Shown: piece by piece, positions 18,101-28,378 of the stretch | Numbering within the stretch: position 1 is the first letter of the stretch | Layout: each line of letters starts with the position of its first letter | Position numbers and translations under genes: made by a program | Assembly (NCBI RefSeq): GCF_901827185.1 | Contig: NZ_LR594674.1 | Coordinates: forward strand, 1 to 64,000 | Length of the DNA: 64,000 nt | DNA from: Variovorax sp. PBL-E5 | Lineage (GTDB): Bacteria; Pseudomonadota; Gammaproteobacteria; Burkholderiales; Burkholderiaceae_C | Direction: 5' to 3' | Notes under the pieces: generated by a model | What the model saw: only the letters and a program-made list of their open reading frames with translations | Told to the model about the DNA's origin: nothing | The model's database searches: none

Positions 18101-18661
18101 TTGCAGGGTCAACGCATCGGCTACGTCCGGGTCAGCAGCTTCGACCAGAACCCGGAGCGGCAACTGGAGCATGTCGAAGTCGGCAGGGTGTTCACCGACA
18201 AGGCGTCGGGCAAGGACACCCAGCGGCCCGAGCTTGATTCGCTGCTGGCCTTCGTGCGCGAAGGCGACACCGTGGTGGTTCACAGCATGGATCGCTTGGC
18301 GCGCAACCTCGATGACTTGCGCCGCCTCGTACAAAAGCTGACCAAGCGCGGCGTGCGCATCGAGTTCGTCAAGGAAAGCCTGACCTTCACCGGCGAGGAT
18401 TCACCGATGGCGAACCTGATGCTGTCGGTCATGGGGGCGTTCGCCGAATTCGAGCGGGCCTTGATCCGCGAGCGGCAGAGGGAAGGCATCGCGCTCGCCA
18501 GACAGCGCGGAGCCTACCGGGGCCGCAAGAAAGCGCTGTCGCCAGAACAGGTAGCCGAGCTGCGGCAGCGGGCCGCCGCCGGCGAACAAAAAGCGAAGCT
18601 GGCACGTGAATTTGGTGTCAGCCGGGAGACCCTGTATCAATACTTGAGATTGGATCAATAA
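18101..18661 (+). CDS. tnpR: Tn21-type serine resolvase TnpR
   Basis: Resolves transposition cointegrates at res. It is 186 residues when started at the TTG at 18101, the length of Tn21/Tn501 TnpR, with GGAGG at 18092 spaced to it. The catalytic serine is S12 in RIGYVRVSSFDQNPERQ; the central segment VVHSMDRLARNLDDLRRLV and the C-terminal helix-turn-helix (AKLAREFGVSRETLYQYL) are complete. tnpA follows after two bases. The gene looks functional even though its transposase is interrupted. Confidence 0.93.
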   Translation: MQGQRIGYVRVSSFDQNPERQLEHVEVGRVFTDKASGKDTQRPELDSLLAFVREGDTVVVHSMDRLARNLDDLRRLVQKLTKRGVRIEFVKESLTFTGEDSPMANLMLSVMGAFAEFERALIRERQREGIALARQRGAYRGRKKALSPEQVAELRQRAAAGEQKAKLAREFGVSRETLYQYLRLDQ

Positions 18662-18663
18662 AT

Positions 18664-21633
18664 ATGCCTCGTCGTTCCATACTGTCCGCCGCCGAGCGGG
18701 AAAGCCTGCTGGCGTTGCCGGACACCAAGGACGACCTAATTCGACATTACACGTTCAGCGATACCGATCTCTCCATTATCCGGCAGCGGCGCGGGCCTGC
18801 GAATCGCTTGGGCTTTGCCGTCCAGCTCTGCTACCTGCGCTTTCCCGGAATCTTCCTTGGTGTCGATCAGGCGCCGTCTTTGCCCCTACTGAAACTGGTC
18901 GCCGACCAGCTCAAGGTCGGCGTCGAAAGCTGGGACGACTACGGGCAGCGGGAGCAGACCCGGCGCGAGCACCTGGTCGAACTGCAAACGGTGTTCGGCT
19001 TCCAGCCGTTCACGATGAGCCACTACCGGCAGGCCGTGCACACGCTGACCGAGCTGGCCATGCAAACCGACAAAGGCATCGTGCTGGCCAGTGCACTGAT
19101 TGAGCATCTGCGGCGGCAGTCGATCATCCTGCCCGCACTCAACGCCATTGAGCGCGCCAGTGCCGAGGCCATTACCCGCGCCAACCGGCGTATCTACGAA
19201 GCGCTGTCCGAACCATTGTCGAACGGGCACAGGCATCGCCTCGACGATTTGCTGAAACGCCGCGACAACGGCAAGACGACCTGGCTGGCCTGGCTGCGCC
19301 AGTCGCCCGCCAAACCGAACTCGCGCCACATGCTCGAACACATTGAGCGCCTCAAAGCCTGGTAGGCGCTCGATCTGCCGCCCGGCAGCGAGCGGTTGGT
19401 TCACCAGAATCGCTTGCTCAAGATCGCCCGTGAGGGCGGCCAGATGACGCCTGCCGACCTGTCCAAGTTCGAGCCGCAACGGCGCTACGCCACTCTCGTG
19501 GCGCTGGCCATCGAGGGCATGGCTACGGTCACCGACGAAATCATCGACCTGCACGACCGCATCCTGGGCAAGCTGTTCAACGCCGCCAAAAACAAACATC
19601 AGCAGCAGTTCCAGGCATCCGGCAAGGCTATCAACGCCAAGGTGCGCCTGTACGGGCGCATTGGGCAGGCGCTGATCGACGCCAAGCAGTCGGGCCGCGA
19701 CCCGTTCGCTGCCATCGAGGCCGTCATGTCCTGGGATGCCTTCGCCGAGAGCGTCACTGAGGCGCAAAAGCTCGCGCAGCCCGATGACTTCGATTTCCTG
19801 CACCGTATCGGCGAGAGCTACGCCACCTTGCGCCGCTACGCGCCGGAATTCCTCGACGTGCTCAAGCTGCGAGCCGCGCCCGCCGCCAAGGACGTGCTGG
19901 ACGCCATCGAGGTGCTGCGCGGCATGAACACCGACAACGCCCGCAAAGTGCCTGCCGATGCCCCGACCGACTTCATCAAGCCGCGCTGGCAGAAGCTGGT
20001 GATGACTGACGCGGGTATCGACCGGCGCTACTACGAGCTGTGCGCGCTGTCCGAGCTGAAGAACTCGCTGCGCTCGGGCGACATCTGGGTGCAGGGATCG
20101 CGCCAGTTCAAGGACTTCGAGGACTACCTGGTGCCGCCCGCGAAGTTCGCCAGCCTCAAGCAGTCCAGCGCATTGCCGCTGGCCGTGGCCACCGACTGCG
20201 ACCAGTACCTGCACGACCGCCTGACGCTGCTTGAAGCGCAGCTTGCCACGGTCAACCGCATGGCAGCGGCCAACGACCTGCCGAATGCGATCATCACCGA
20301 GTCGGGCCTGAAGATCACGCCGCTGGATGCGGCGGTACCCGACACCGCGCAGGCGCTGATCGACCAGACAGCCATGATCCTGCCACACGTCAAGATCACC
20401 GAACTGCTGCTCGAAGTCGATGAGTGGACGGGCTTCACCCGCCACTTCACGCACCTGAAATCGGGCGATCTGGCCAAGGACAAAAATCTGCTGTTGACCA
20501 CCATCCTGGCCGACGCGATCAACCTGGGCCTGACCAAGATGGCCGAGTCCTGCCCCGGCACGACCTACGCCAAGCTCGCCTGGCTACAAGCCTGGCATAC
20601 CCGCGACGAAACCTATTCGACAGCGCTGGCCGAGTTGGTGAACGCCCAATTCCGGCATCCCTTCGCCGAACACTGGGGCGACGGCACCACGTCATCGTCG
20701 GACGGCCAGAACTTCCGAACCGGGAGCAAGGCCGAGAGTACCGGTCACATCAACCCGAAATATGGCAGCAGCCCTGGGCGAACCTTCTACACCCATATAT
20801 CCGACCAGTACGCGCCGTTCCACACCAAGGTGGTCAATGTCGGCGTGCGCGACTCGACCTATGTACTTGACGGCCTGCTGTACCACGAGTCCGACCTGCG
20901 CATCGAGGAACACTACACCGACACGGCAGGCTTCACCGATCACGTCTTTGCCCTGATGCATCTCCTGGGCTTCCGCTTTGCGCCGCGCATCCGTGACCTG
21001 GGCGACACCAAGCTGTTCATCCCCAAGGGGGATACCGCCTATGACGCGCTCAAACCGATGATTAGCAGCGACAGGCTGAACATCAAGGCTATTCGTGCCC
21101 ACTGGGATGAAATTCTGCGGCTGGCCACCTCGATCAAGCAGGGCACGGTGACAGCCTCGCTGATGCTTCGGAAACTCGGCAGCTATCCGCGCCAGAACGG
21201 CTTAGCCGTCGCCCTGCGCGAGCTGGGGCGCATCGAACGCACGCTGTTCATCCTGGACTGGTTGCAAAGCGTGGAGCTGCGCCGCCGCGTCCACGCCGGA
21301 CTCAACAAGGGCGAAGCGCGCAACGCGCTGGCCCGCGCCGTATTCTTCAATCGGCTGGGCGAAATCCGCGACCGCAGCTTCGAGCAGCAGCGCTACCGGG
21401 CCAGCGGCCTCAACCTGGTCACGGCGGCCGTCGTGTTGTGGAACACGGTCTATTTGGAGCGCGCAGCACATGCGTTGCGTGGCAACGGGCATGCTGTCGA
21501 TGACACGCTATTGCAATACCTGTCGCCGCTCGGCTGGGAGCACATCAACCTGACCGGCGATTACCTCTGGCGCAGCAGCGCAAAGATCGGCGCGGGCAAG
21601 TTCAGGCCGCTACGACCGTTGCAACCGGCTTAG
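18664..21633 (+). pseudogene. tnpA: Tn21-subfamily transposase TnpA with in-frame amber codon
   Basis: The frame would encode a 989-residue Tn3-family transposase very like that of Tn21/Tn501 (MPRRSILSAAERESLLALPD start; [21 protein letters not shown] and [19 protein letters not shown] in the catalytic half). Codon 234 is TAG (19363-19365) in the context LKAW*ALDLP, where relatives have glutamine, so one C-to-T change explains it. The frame is otherwise open on both sides. Only amber suppression or a downstream restart could give a large product, and the N-terminal DNA-binding part would then be missing. The right terminal repeat overlaps the stop codon. Confidence 0.9.
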
Positions 21634-21666
21634 CGTGCTTTATTTTCCGTTTTCTGAGATGACCCC
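21629..21666 (-). repeat. Tn21-type 38-bp right inverted repeat
   Basis: Read inward on the minus strand it starts GGGGTCATCTCAGAAAACGG and continues AAAATAAAGCACGCTAAG, one or two changes from the Tn21/Tn501 end. I find no matching left end upstream of tnpR, so this is a one-ended transposon remnant. Confidence 0.88.
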
Positions 21667-21957
21667 TGATAGTGCCCCTTGGCCAGGCGGTCGATGTGAA
21701 GGGTGAGGCTCAGTGCGTGCGTTGCGGGCATGGTGGAGTAACCAGGTGGTGTGCTTGGGCGGGGTAGGGCGACGTGGCTTTATGTTGCCACAGGCCTGGT
21801 CCGGTTCGATTGCGGGGCCCGAGTCCTTCCCCTAAGATCGGCTCGTTCGGTTCTTCCGTCCGCAGGTCTTAGCGCTTGCATTTAACTGTCAACCCCAGCG
21901 GGAATTCACATTCCCGCAAGGGGTAGTGGGTTCCCGCTCCTCTTTTGGAGTACCCAC
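21667..21957. other. leader of a truncated accessory gene
   Basis: No gene. It contains a hairpin GCGGGAAT-tcac-ATTCCCGC at 21898-21917 and TTTTGGAG ahead of the start at 21958. The base composition and the leader suggest DNA from an integrative element rather than the IncP backbone. Confidence 0.5.
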
Positions 21958-22091
21958 ATGAACGCACCCGCCGTTCTCAACATCAAACAGACGCAAGCCA
22001 ACGGCATCGTCTGTGTCTCTCTGGACATCCACCTCTGGTCTGGCCGCAAGCGTCTCCGCAAGGAAAACTTGCTGGCCAAGAACCCGGAGCT
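21958..22091 (+). pseudogene. 5' fragment of a gene cut by IS1071 copy C (DUF3150-like)
   Basis: Starts MNAPAVLNIKQTQANGIVCV and continues SLDIHLWSGRKRLRKENL before running into the IS1071 end at 22092. The LWSGRKRLRKE segment resembles the beginning of DUF3150-type proteins of integrative and conjugative elements; the assignment is tentative. The remainder of the gene is not in the window. Confidence 0.5.
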
Positions 22092-22236
22092 GGGGTCTCC
22101 TCGTTTTCAGTGCAATAAGTGACGGTACGCAAAGCTAGCACTGGCGCGGGGGTGGTCTGGGTAGACCGTTGATTTCATTGACTTTCCTGTTCGCTTTGTA
22201 AACGGGTATGGTGGCCTCCCACTTTTGAGGTTCACG

Positions 22237-24242
22237 ATGCAGGGTTGGCACACAACGTTTTTGGGGATGCGTGGGCTCCCCCGCGATATCAGCGACTTCG
22301 AGATGAAGGCATTTTTCACCTTCGATGGTGCCGAGCGCGACGCAATCAATGCACGCCGAGGTGATTCCCACAAGCTTGGTCTGGCGCTCCATATTGGTTT
22401 CCTGCGCATGAGTGGGCGTTTGCTCGGTGCCTTTCGGGTAATTCCAGTAGCCTTGTGGCGCCACCTTGGCAACGAGCTTGGCATTGCAGCACCAGAAGTC
22501 GCCTCGCTGAGAGCCATGTATGAACGCGGGCGCACGCTATTCGATCACCAACAAGTAGCCTGCACGGTCCTTGGATTCCAGTGGATGAGCGAGCACCAGC
22601 GCCGCTCACTGGTACGTGAACTGCGCGACGAAGTGGCGCGCTGCGCCGACCGCGATCAGCTACTCGTGCGGGCGCGTCAATGGCTGTACAAGAACAAGCT
22701 GGTGATCGTGCACGAGCGGGCAATTCGGACACTGATTGCGGCGGCACTTGCCCAGCTTGAAGTTGAAACAGGCACCGCCATCGCCGCCAGCGTTGATCCA
22801 GCAACACTTGATCGCTGGCGAGCCTCAGTTTCAGAGCTGCGCCCAGATGGACAAACCCAGCAGAGTTGGCTATGGGCTGCACCGGCGAAACACTCAACCC
22901 GCCAAATCAGCGAGGTACTGGAGCGCATCGACCTGCTTTACACGCTGGACGTTCATAAGCACCTGGCAGACATCCCCGATCTCATCTTGCGCCGCTACGC
23001 GCGCCGACTTGTCTCCAGGCCGCCCTCAGCCGGAGCCAAGATCAAAGAGCCAGCGCGCACCGTGGAGGTCGCATGCTTTCTTCGGTATTGCCTGTTCACC
23101 ACCACAGACCAGTTGATCCTTATGGTGCAGCGCCGGATCGCCGATCTGTGGCGTCAGGCTGCCGCCGATGTCCCCGCTACCGTCAATTGGGCCGCAATGT
23201 ACAAAACGCTGCTCGGCGAACTTGTTGCCTTGAGCGCGCAAGGTGCGGTGCCAGATGCTGAGTTGCGTGCCCGTCTTGAAGCCTTGATCACCGAAACCCA
23301 GAAACGCAAACCACCGAGCAGGGCCTCCCTGGTCCGCGAGGGATTGATTGATGGAATTCGCCCCGTGCGGTCGTTGCTCGTCGCCATTGCAAAGCTGCCC
23401 TGGCAGGCCACCGGCGAGCATCCTGCCATCGAGTACCTTGCCAAGCTGCAAGCTTTATATCTCAAAGGATCCAGAAAGCTGCCAGTTGAAGTGGTGGCAC
23501 CAAGTCTGGGAATGATCTGGCAGGTTTCGATCTCCAGCCCAGACCGGGAACGGGCGTTTCAGGCGTTGGAGGTGGCCACCCTGTTTGCCCTGCGCCGCGC
23601 GGTGCGCAATGGCTCGGTCTGGATTGAGCACAGCCTGAGCTTTCGGGGTCGTGCGCGCTTGTTCTTCACGGACGAGCGTTGGCAGGCAGAGTCCAAGAAA
23701 CACTATGCCCGTCTATCGTTACCCAGCAAGGCTGCCACTTTCTTGAAGCCTTTGCTGGCCAGAGTAACTGCCGGTGTCGATGCGGTGGCCGCTGCAGCCC
23801 GCAGTGGCGTACTGCGCGTGGATGATGAACTCCATTTGTCGCCATTGCCCGCAGAGGACGAAGACCCAGAAGTGACCAAGCTGCGCGCGGCTTTGGATCA
23901 CCGCATCGGTGAGGTTCAATTGCCGGAAGTGATTCTGGCCGTTGACGCCCAGGTGCGCTTTAGCTGGATCATGCTCGGACGTGAGCCGCGCTCTACCGAC
24001 GAGCTGCTGATGGTCTATGCCGGCATCATGGCCCACGGCACCAGTCTGACTGCGGTCGAATGCGCGCGCATGATTCCGCAATTGTCTGCCACCAGCATTC
24101 GCCAGGCCATGCGCTGGGCGCGGGACGAACGGCGTCTGAGCCAGGCCTGCCAGGCTGTGCTGGAATTCATGCAGCGACACCCGATTGCCGCCACCTGGGG
24201 GCGGTCCGATTTGGCATCTTCTGACATGATGAGCATGGAGAC
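22237..24242 (+). pseudogene. tnpA: IS1071 tnpA copy C, 5' part
   Basis: First ~668 codons of TnpA, ending at the IS21-family insertion. It differs from copies A and B by a tryptophan-to-glycine change at residue 10 (TTTTGGGG in place of TTTTGTGG) and a threonine-to-serine change four codons before the insertion. The open frame continues a few codons into the insertion and stops at 24264. Confidence 0.93.
24238..24242. repeat. left 5-bp target duplication GAGAC
   Basis: GAGAC precedes the IS21-family element and is repeated at 26906-26910. It is present once at the matching place in copies A and B. Confidence 0.9.
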
Positions 24243-24503
24243 TGGGTATTCCGGAGCATCGTGACCGCTCATTCCGGGCCATCGTGACCGAGTATTCCGC
24301 TCGAACGTGACCGACGATTCTGGGCTCAACGTGACCGATTTCCGGGTAGCCCGGAATCCCCGGTCACGATGGCGGAATCGATGGTCACGGCAGCGGAACG
24401 CTGCCGTATGTCAGCGTGTTGGTGTTGCGCATTTCATCCACCCCATGCGGGTAGCCTCGCCGGCTTTTTGCCGGAGACAAGCGTGCCCGCACCAAGGATC
24501 AAC

Positions 24504-26009
24504 ATGCGCAAGATCAGAGACGTCTTACGTCTCAAACTCGAAGCCCGCCTCTCCCATGAGCGAATCGCTGCCTCTCTGGGCATCTCCAAGGGCGTCGTGG
24601 CCAAGTACGTCAGCCTGGCCGCTGTCGCCGGGCTGGATTGGGCGGCCATCCAGACGCTGAGCGACACGGCCCTGGAGCGCCGGGTCGTGCAAGGCCGGAT
24701 GGACCGGCCGACCCATTACGTGCTGCCCGACTACGGTCGCGTCCACCAGGAGCTGCGGCGCAAAGGCATGACCCTCATGCTGTTGTGGGAGGAGTACGTC
24801 GCCGCCCACCCCGGGCAGCCGACCTACCGCTACAGCCAGTTCTGCGAGCGGTATCGGCGCTATGCACTGCGCCTGAAGCGCTCCATGCGCCAAGTCCACC
24901 GCGCCGGCGAGAAGCTCTTCGTCGACTACGCCGGCCCCACAATCGAGCTTGCCGATGGCAGCCGGGCACACATCTTCGTGGCCGCACTGGGCGCGTCCAG
25001 CTACACCTTCGCCTGCGCAACGCCGCGCGAGACCATGGCCGACTGGCTCGAAGGCTGCGCGCGCGCCCTGAGCTTCATCGGCGGCGTACCCCAGTTGATC
25101 GTCCCGGACAACCCGCGCGCCATGATCGCGAACCCGAACCGCTACGAGCCGCGGGTCAACGACACGGTGGAGGACTTCGCGCGTCACTACGGCACCTCGG
25201 TGCTGCCGGCGCGCCCGCGCCATCCGCAGGACAAGGCGAAGGTGGAATCGGCCGTGCAGGTGGTCGAGCGCTGGATCCTGATGCGCCTGCGTCACCACCG
25301 CTTCGCTACCGTCGACGACGTGAACGAGGCGATCGAGCCCTTGCTGCAGCAGCTCAACGCCAAGGCCTTCCAGAAGCTGCCCGGCAGCCGCGCGAGCGCC
25401 TTCGCCGAGCTGGATGCACCTGCCTTGCAGGCGCTGCCGTTGCAGCCCTGGGAATGGGCCGTCTTCAAGAGCGTGCGGGTGCACATCGACCATCACGTCG
25501 AGATCGAGGGTCATCGCTACAGCGTCCCGCAGAACCTCGTGGGCCTGCTGCTGGAGGCCCGCATCACCACCCGCGCGGTCGAACTGCTGCACCGCGGACA
25601 GCGTGTGGCCTCGCATCAGCGCAGCGCGCACAAGGGCGGCTTCACGACCGTCGTCGCTCACCTGCCGGCGGCACACCGCGCGCATCTGGAATGGACACCC
25701 GAGCGGCTGGTGCACTGGGGTCAGAGCATCGGCGTGGCCACGGGCCGCCTGGTGGTGCGTCTGATCGAGGAGCGGCGCCACCCTGAACACGGCTACCGGG
25801 CTTGCCTCGGGCTGCTGTCGCTGGCGCGCCGCTATGGCAAGGAACGGCTGGAGGCGGCCAGCCTGATTGCCCTGGAACTGGGCACGGCGAAGTACGTGCA
25901 TGTGAAGGCCATCCTGGTCAATGAGCGCGACAAGGCGACCGCGAGCACGGCGCCGAACTGGACCAGTCCGGCGCATGAGCACGTGCGTGGTCCTGCCTAT
26001 TACCAGTGA
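24504..26009 (+). CDS. istA: IstA transposase (IS21 family)
   Basis: 501-residue DDE transposase of the IS21 family. The N-terminus MRKIRDVLRLKLEARLSHER...ISKGVVAKYV is the helix-turn-helix that binds the end repeats. The RNase H-like core has LFVDYAGPTIELADG (first Asp), LIVPDNPRAMI (second Asp) and RPRHPQDKAKVESAVQVVERW (Glu). A C-terminal beta-barrel segment (HYSVP-type, GHRYSVPQNLV) follows. The start at 24504 is preferred to the in-frame ATG at 24369, which lies in the end repeats. istB begins about 40 bases after the stop. Confidence 0.93.
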   Translation: MRKIRDVLRLKLEARLSHERIAASLGISKGVVAKYVSLAAVAGLDWAAIQTLSDTALERRVVQGRMDRPTHYVLPDYGRVHQELRRKGMTLMLLWEEYVAAHPGQPTYRYSQFCERYRRYALRLKRSMRQVHRAGEKLFVDYAGPTIELADGSRAHIFVAALGASSYTFACATPRETMADWLEGCARALSFIGGVPQLIVPDNPRAMIANPNRYEPRVNDTVEDFARHYGTSVLPARPRHPQDKAKVESAVQVVERWILMRLRHHRFATVDDVNEAIEPLLQQLNAKAFQKLPGSRASAFAELDAPALQALPLQPWEWAVFKSVRVHIDHHVEIEGHRYSVPQNLVGLLLEARITTRAVELLHRGQRVASHQRSAHKGGFTTVVAHLPAAHRAHLEWTPERLVHWGQSIGVATGRLVVRLIEERRHPEHGYRACLGLLSLARRYGKERLEAASLIALELGTAKYVHVKAILVNERDKATASTAPNWTSPAHEHVRGPAYYQ

Positions 26010-26047
26010 CCTTCAGGCACAGCGCCCCGAACAACAAGGAATACCCA

Positions 26048-26812
26048 ATGATGATGAATACGACCCTGGATCAACTGCGCAGCATGAAGTTGATGGGCAT
26101 GGCAGCAGGTCTGCAAGACCAGCTCACCAGCGCCGGCATGACGGCCATGAGCTTCGAGGAGCGCACGGCCTTGCTGGTCGAGCGCGAGGTCCACTGGCGC
26201 GGCGACAAGCGACGCGAGCGGCTCTTGAAGGAGGCTCGACTGAAGTACCCGCAGGCGGCCATCGAGGACATGGATGCGCGCGCCGGTCGCGGCGTCGATC
26301 GCAAGGCGGTGATGAGTCTGGCCCTGGGCGACTGGATCGATTCGGGCCACAGCGTTCTGATCACAGGCCCGACCGGTGCGGGCAAGTCGTGGCTGGCTTG
26401 TGCGCTGGCGCAGTACGCCTGCCGGCGCGGGCGTTCTGCGTATTACCAGCGCATGCCCAGGCTCGGTGAGGAGCTGCGCATCCGGCACGGCAACGGGACC
26501 TTCGGCAAATGGCTGATCCAACTGGCAAAGACGGATGTGCTGTTGCTGGACGACTGGGGCATGTCGGCGCTGGATGTTCAGGCCAGGTCCGACCTGCTGG
26601 AGATCATTGACGACCGGGCGGCCAGCAAGGCCACGATCATCACCAGCCAGTTGCCGATCGAGCATTGGCATGCGTGGGTCGGCGACGCCACCATCGCCGA
26701 CGCGATCCTGGATCGTCTGATGCAGAAAAACCATCGGCTCACCTTGACGGGTGAATCTCTTCGACAGAAACCAAAACCCGACACAAAGGAGAAGAACACA
26801 CAACCATCGTGA
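26048..26812 (+). CDS. istB: IstB transposition helper ATPase (IS21 family)
   Basis: 254-residue AAA+ ATPase that selects target DNA and activates IstA. It begins MMMNTTLDQLRSMKLMGMAA after a ribosome site (AAGGAA), and has Walker A LITGPTGAGKSWLACALAQ, Walker B VLLLDDWGMSALD and sensor segment ATIITSQLPIEHWHAWVGD. It is complete, unlike the remnant at 16245-16763, from which it clearly differs. Starts at 26051 and 26054 are also possible. Confidence 0.93.
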   Translation: MMMNTTLDQLRSMKLMGMAAGLQDQLTSAGMTAMSFEERTALLVEREVHWRGDKRRERLLKEARLKYPQAAIEDMDARAGRGVDRKAVMSLALGDWIDSGHSVLITGPTGAGKSWLACALAQYACRRGRSAYYQRMPRLGEELRIRHGNGTFGKWLIQLAKTDVLLLDDWGMSALDVQARSDLLEIIDDRAASKATIITSQLPIEHWHAWVGDATIADAILDRLMQKNHRLTLTGESLRQKPKPDTKEKNTQPS

Positions 26813-26905
26813 CCGACGCTTCTAAAATCTGAACGCGCAACTCAGCACGAAGGACGACCGGTCACGATAGAGCGGAATCAGCGGTCACGTTCGCCGGAAT
26901 ACGCA

Positions 26906-27820
26906 GAGACCACCAAACGGGTGTGGCAAGCCCGGCTTGATCCTCGGCGCAACACACCTTCCATTGGAATCTACTCCCATGTAAAAGACCGGTGGGGCAT
27001 CTTCCATGCGCAGCCCTTTGTGCTCAATGAGCGCCAGGCGGGCGTGGCCATTGAAGGTGTCATCCGCCAAGAAAAGCTGGAGACCAGCCAGCTTGCTGTG
27101 GATACCCATGGCTACACCGACTTTGCCATGTCACATGCCCGTTTGCTTGGTTTTGATCTTTGCCCGCGGTTGAAGGAACTCAAACAGCGCCACCTCTTTG
27201 TGCCACGCGGCACCAAAGTGCCCGCAGAAATCGCTGCGGTGTGCGAAGCCAATGTCGACGTCGCTTTGATCGAAAAGCATTGGGATAGTCTGGTGCACCT
27301 GGCAGCCTCGGTCATGAGCGGACATGCCAGTGCGGTGGCAGCTCTTGCGCGGTTCGGTTCTGCCGCCCAGGGCGATCCAATCTATGAGGCTGGCGTGCAA
27401 TTGGGGCGGTTGCTGCGTACGGCGTTTTTGGCTGACTACTTTGTCAAGGACGCTTTCAGGAACGAGTTGCGCCGGGTGCTCAATCGGGGCGAGGCTGTTA
27501 ACGCCCTCAAGCGCGCCATTTATACCGGCCGGATCAGCCCGGCGCAGGCCAAACGTGTCGATGAAATGCAGGCTGTGGCCGATGCGTTGAGCCTGATGGC
27601 CAACATCGTGATGGCGTGGAATACCTCACAGATGCAGGCGGTCCTGGATCGCTGGTCGAACCGCCGCCAGGTCATTCCACCGGAACTGATCGGGAAGATT
27701 GCGCCCACCAGGCTGGAGAGCATCAACTTGCGGGGTGTGTTTCGCTTCCCGGTTGACCGCTATGCTGACCAAATCCTGCCTTCGCGGCCAAATGCATCGA
27801 TAACTGGCACCAATGGATGA
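26906..27820 (+). pseudogene. tnpA: IS1071 tnpA copy C, 3' part
   Basis: The catalytic C-terminal ~304 codons of TnpA, resuming exactly at the target duplication (GAGACCACCAAACGGG). It ends at the same stop as copies A and B. The separated halves cannot give a full protein. Confidence 0.93.
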
Positions 27821-27963
27821 AACCGACCACGGTTTGACGCCACGAATCGCAGATTTGAAAGTGAACAGGAAAGTCAATGAAATCAACGATCTACCAACAC
27901 CACCTCCGCGCCAGTGCTAGCTTTTCGTACCGTCACTTATTGCACTGAAAACGAGGAGACCCC

Positions 27964-27968
27964 TAGTT
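27964..27968. repeat. right copy of 5-bp target duplication TAGTT
   Basis: Directly follows IS1071 copy C and equals 3471-3475. The DNA after it (27969-28091) is a short gene-free stretch leading to the oriV iterons. Confidence 0.85.
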
Positions 27969-28225
27969 GTAGCGAATGGTGTGCAGTCGCGCCGAGCGAT
28001 GTTCAGTCTGATTCAGCGATGGAAATCACACCAGGTCTGCCGAAGATCCACCCGCGCCCTGTGGGCGGCTTGTGGACAAATCGGCTCACCGTGACACTTG
28101 GGGGGCGTTCATTGACACTTGGGGGGCAGAGTACCCCGGCGCACTGCAGACACTTGAGGGGCAAACGTCGGTTTTCAGCCTAGCCAGGCGTGGCCAAGTG
28201 CCTGCAAGCGCTCGCCGCGGTCAAG

Positions 28226-28260
28226 TTATGCACAGGAACTGTGCATAAGCCTGTGGAAAA
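28226..28260. promoter_or_regulatory. three DnaA boxes in oriV
   Basis: TTATGCACA (28226-28234), TGTGCATAA (28240-28248) and TGTGGAAAA (28252-28260) lie between the iteron clusters. They would let host DnaA help open the origin. Confidence 0.75.
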
Positions 28261-28273
28261 GCCCGATTTCTAT

Positions 28274-28378
28274 AGACACTTGAGGGGCGCAACCCTAGAC
28301 ACTTGGGGGGCGGCTTCGTTGACACTTGTGGGGCCAACTACAGACATTTGAGGGGCGCACCCTAGACACTTGAGGGGC
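28274..28378 (+). repeat. five phased TrfA iterons
   Basis: Iterons start at 28274, 28297, 28320, 28342 and 28364, spaced 22-23 bp (two helical turns). The core varies from GACACTTGAGGGGC to GACACTTGTGGGGC and GACATTTGAGGGGC. Confidence 0.92.

Larger units (their letters stand above)
24243..26905 (+). mobile_element. complete IS21-family element, 2663 bp
   Basis: Ends are TGGGTATTCCGGAGC at the left and its imperfect complement ...GCCGGAATACGCA at the right, with TG/CA termini. Several internal end repeats containing CGTGACCG (left, 24256-24340) and CGGTCACG (right, near 26860-26890) are the multiple transposase sites typical of IS21. It carries istA and istB and is flanked by GAGAC. No inactivating change is visible. 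Confidence 0.93.
22092..27963 (+). mobile_element. IS1071 copy C, split by an IS21-family element
   Basis: Both terminal repeats are present (GGGGTCTCCTCG at 22092, CGAGGAGACCCC ending at 27963). Removing 24243-26905 and one copy of GAGAC leaves 3204 bp. It has the same orientation as copy A. Its right flank TAGTT equals the left flank of copy A. Confidence 0.95.
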
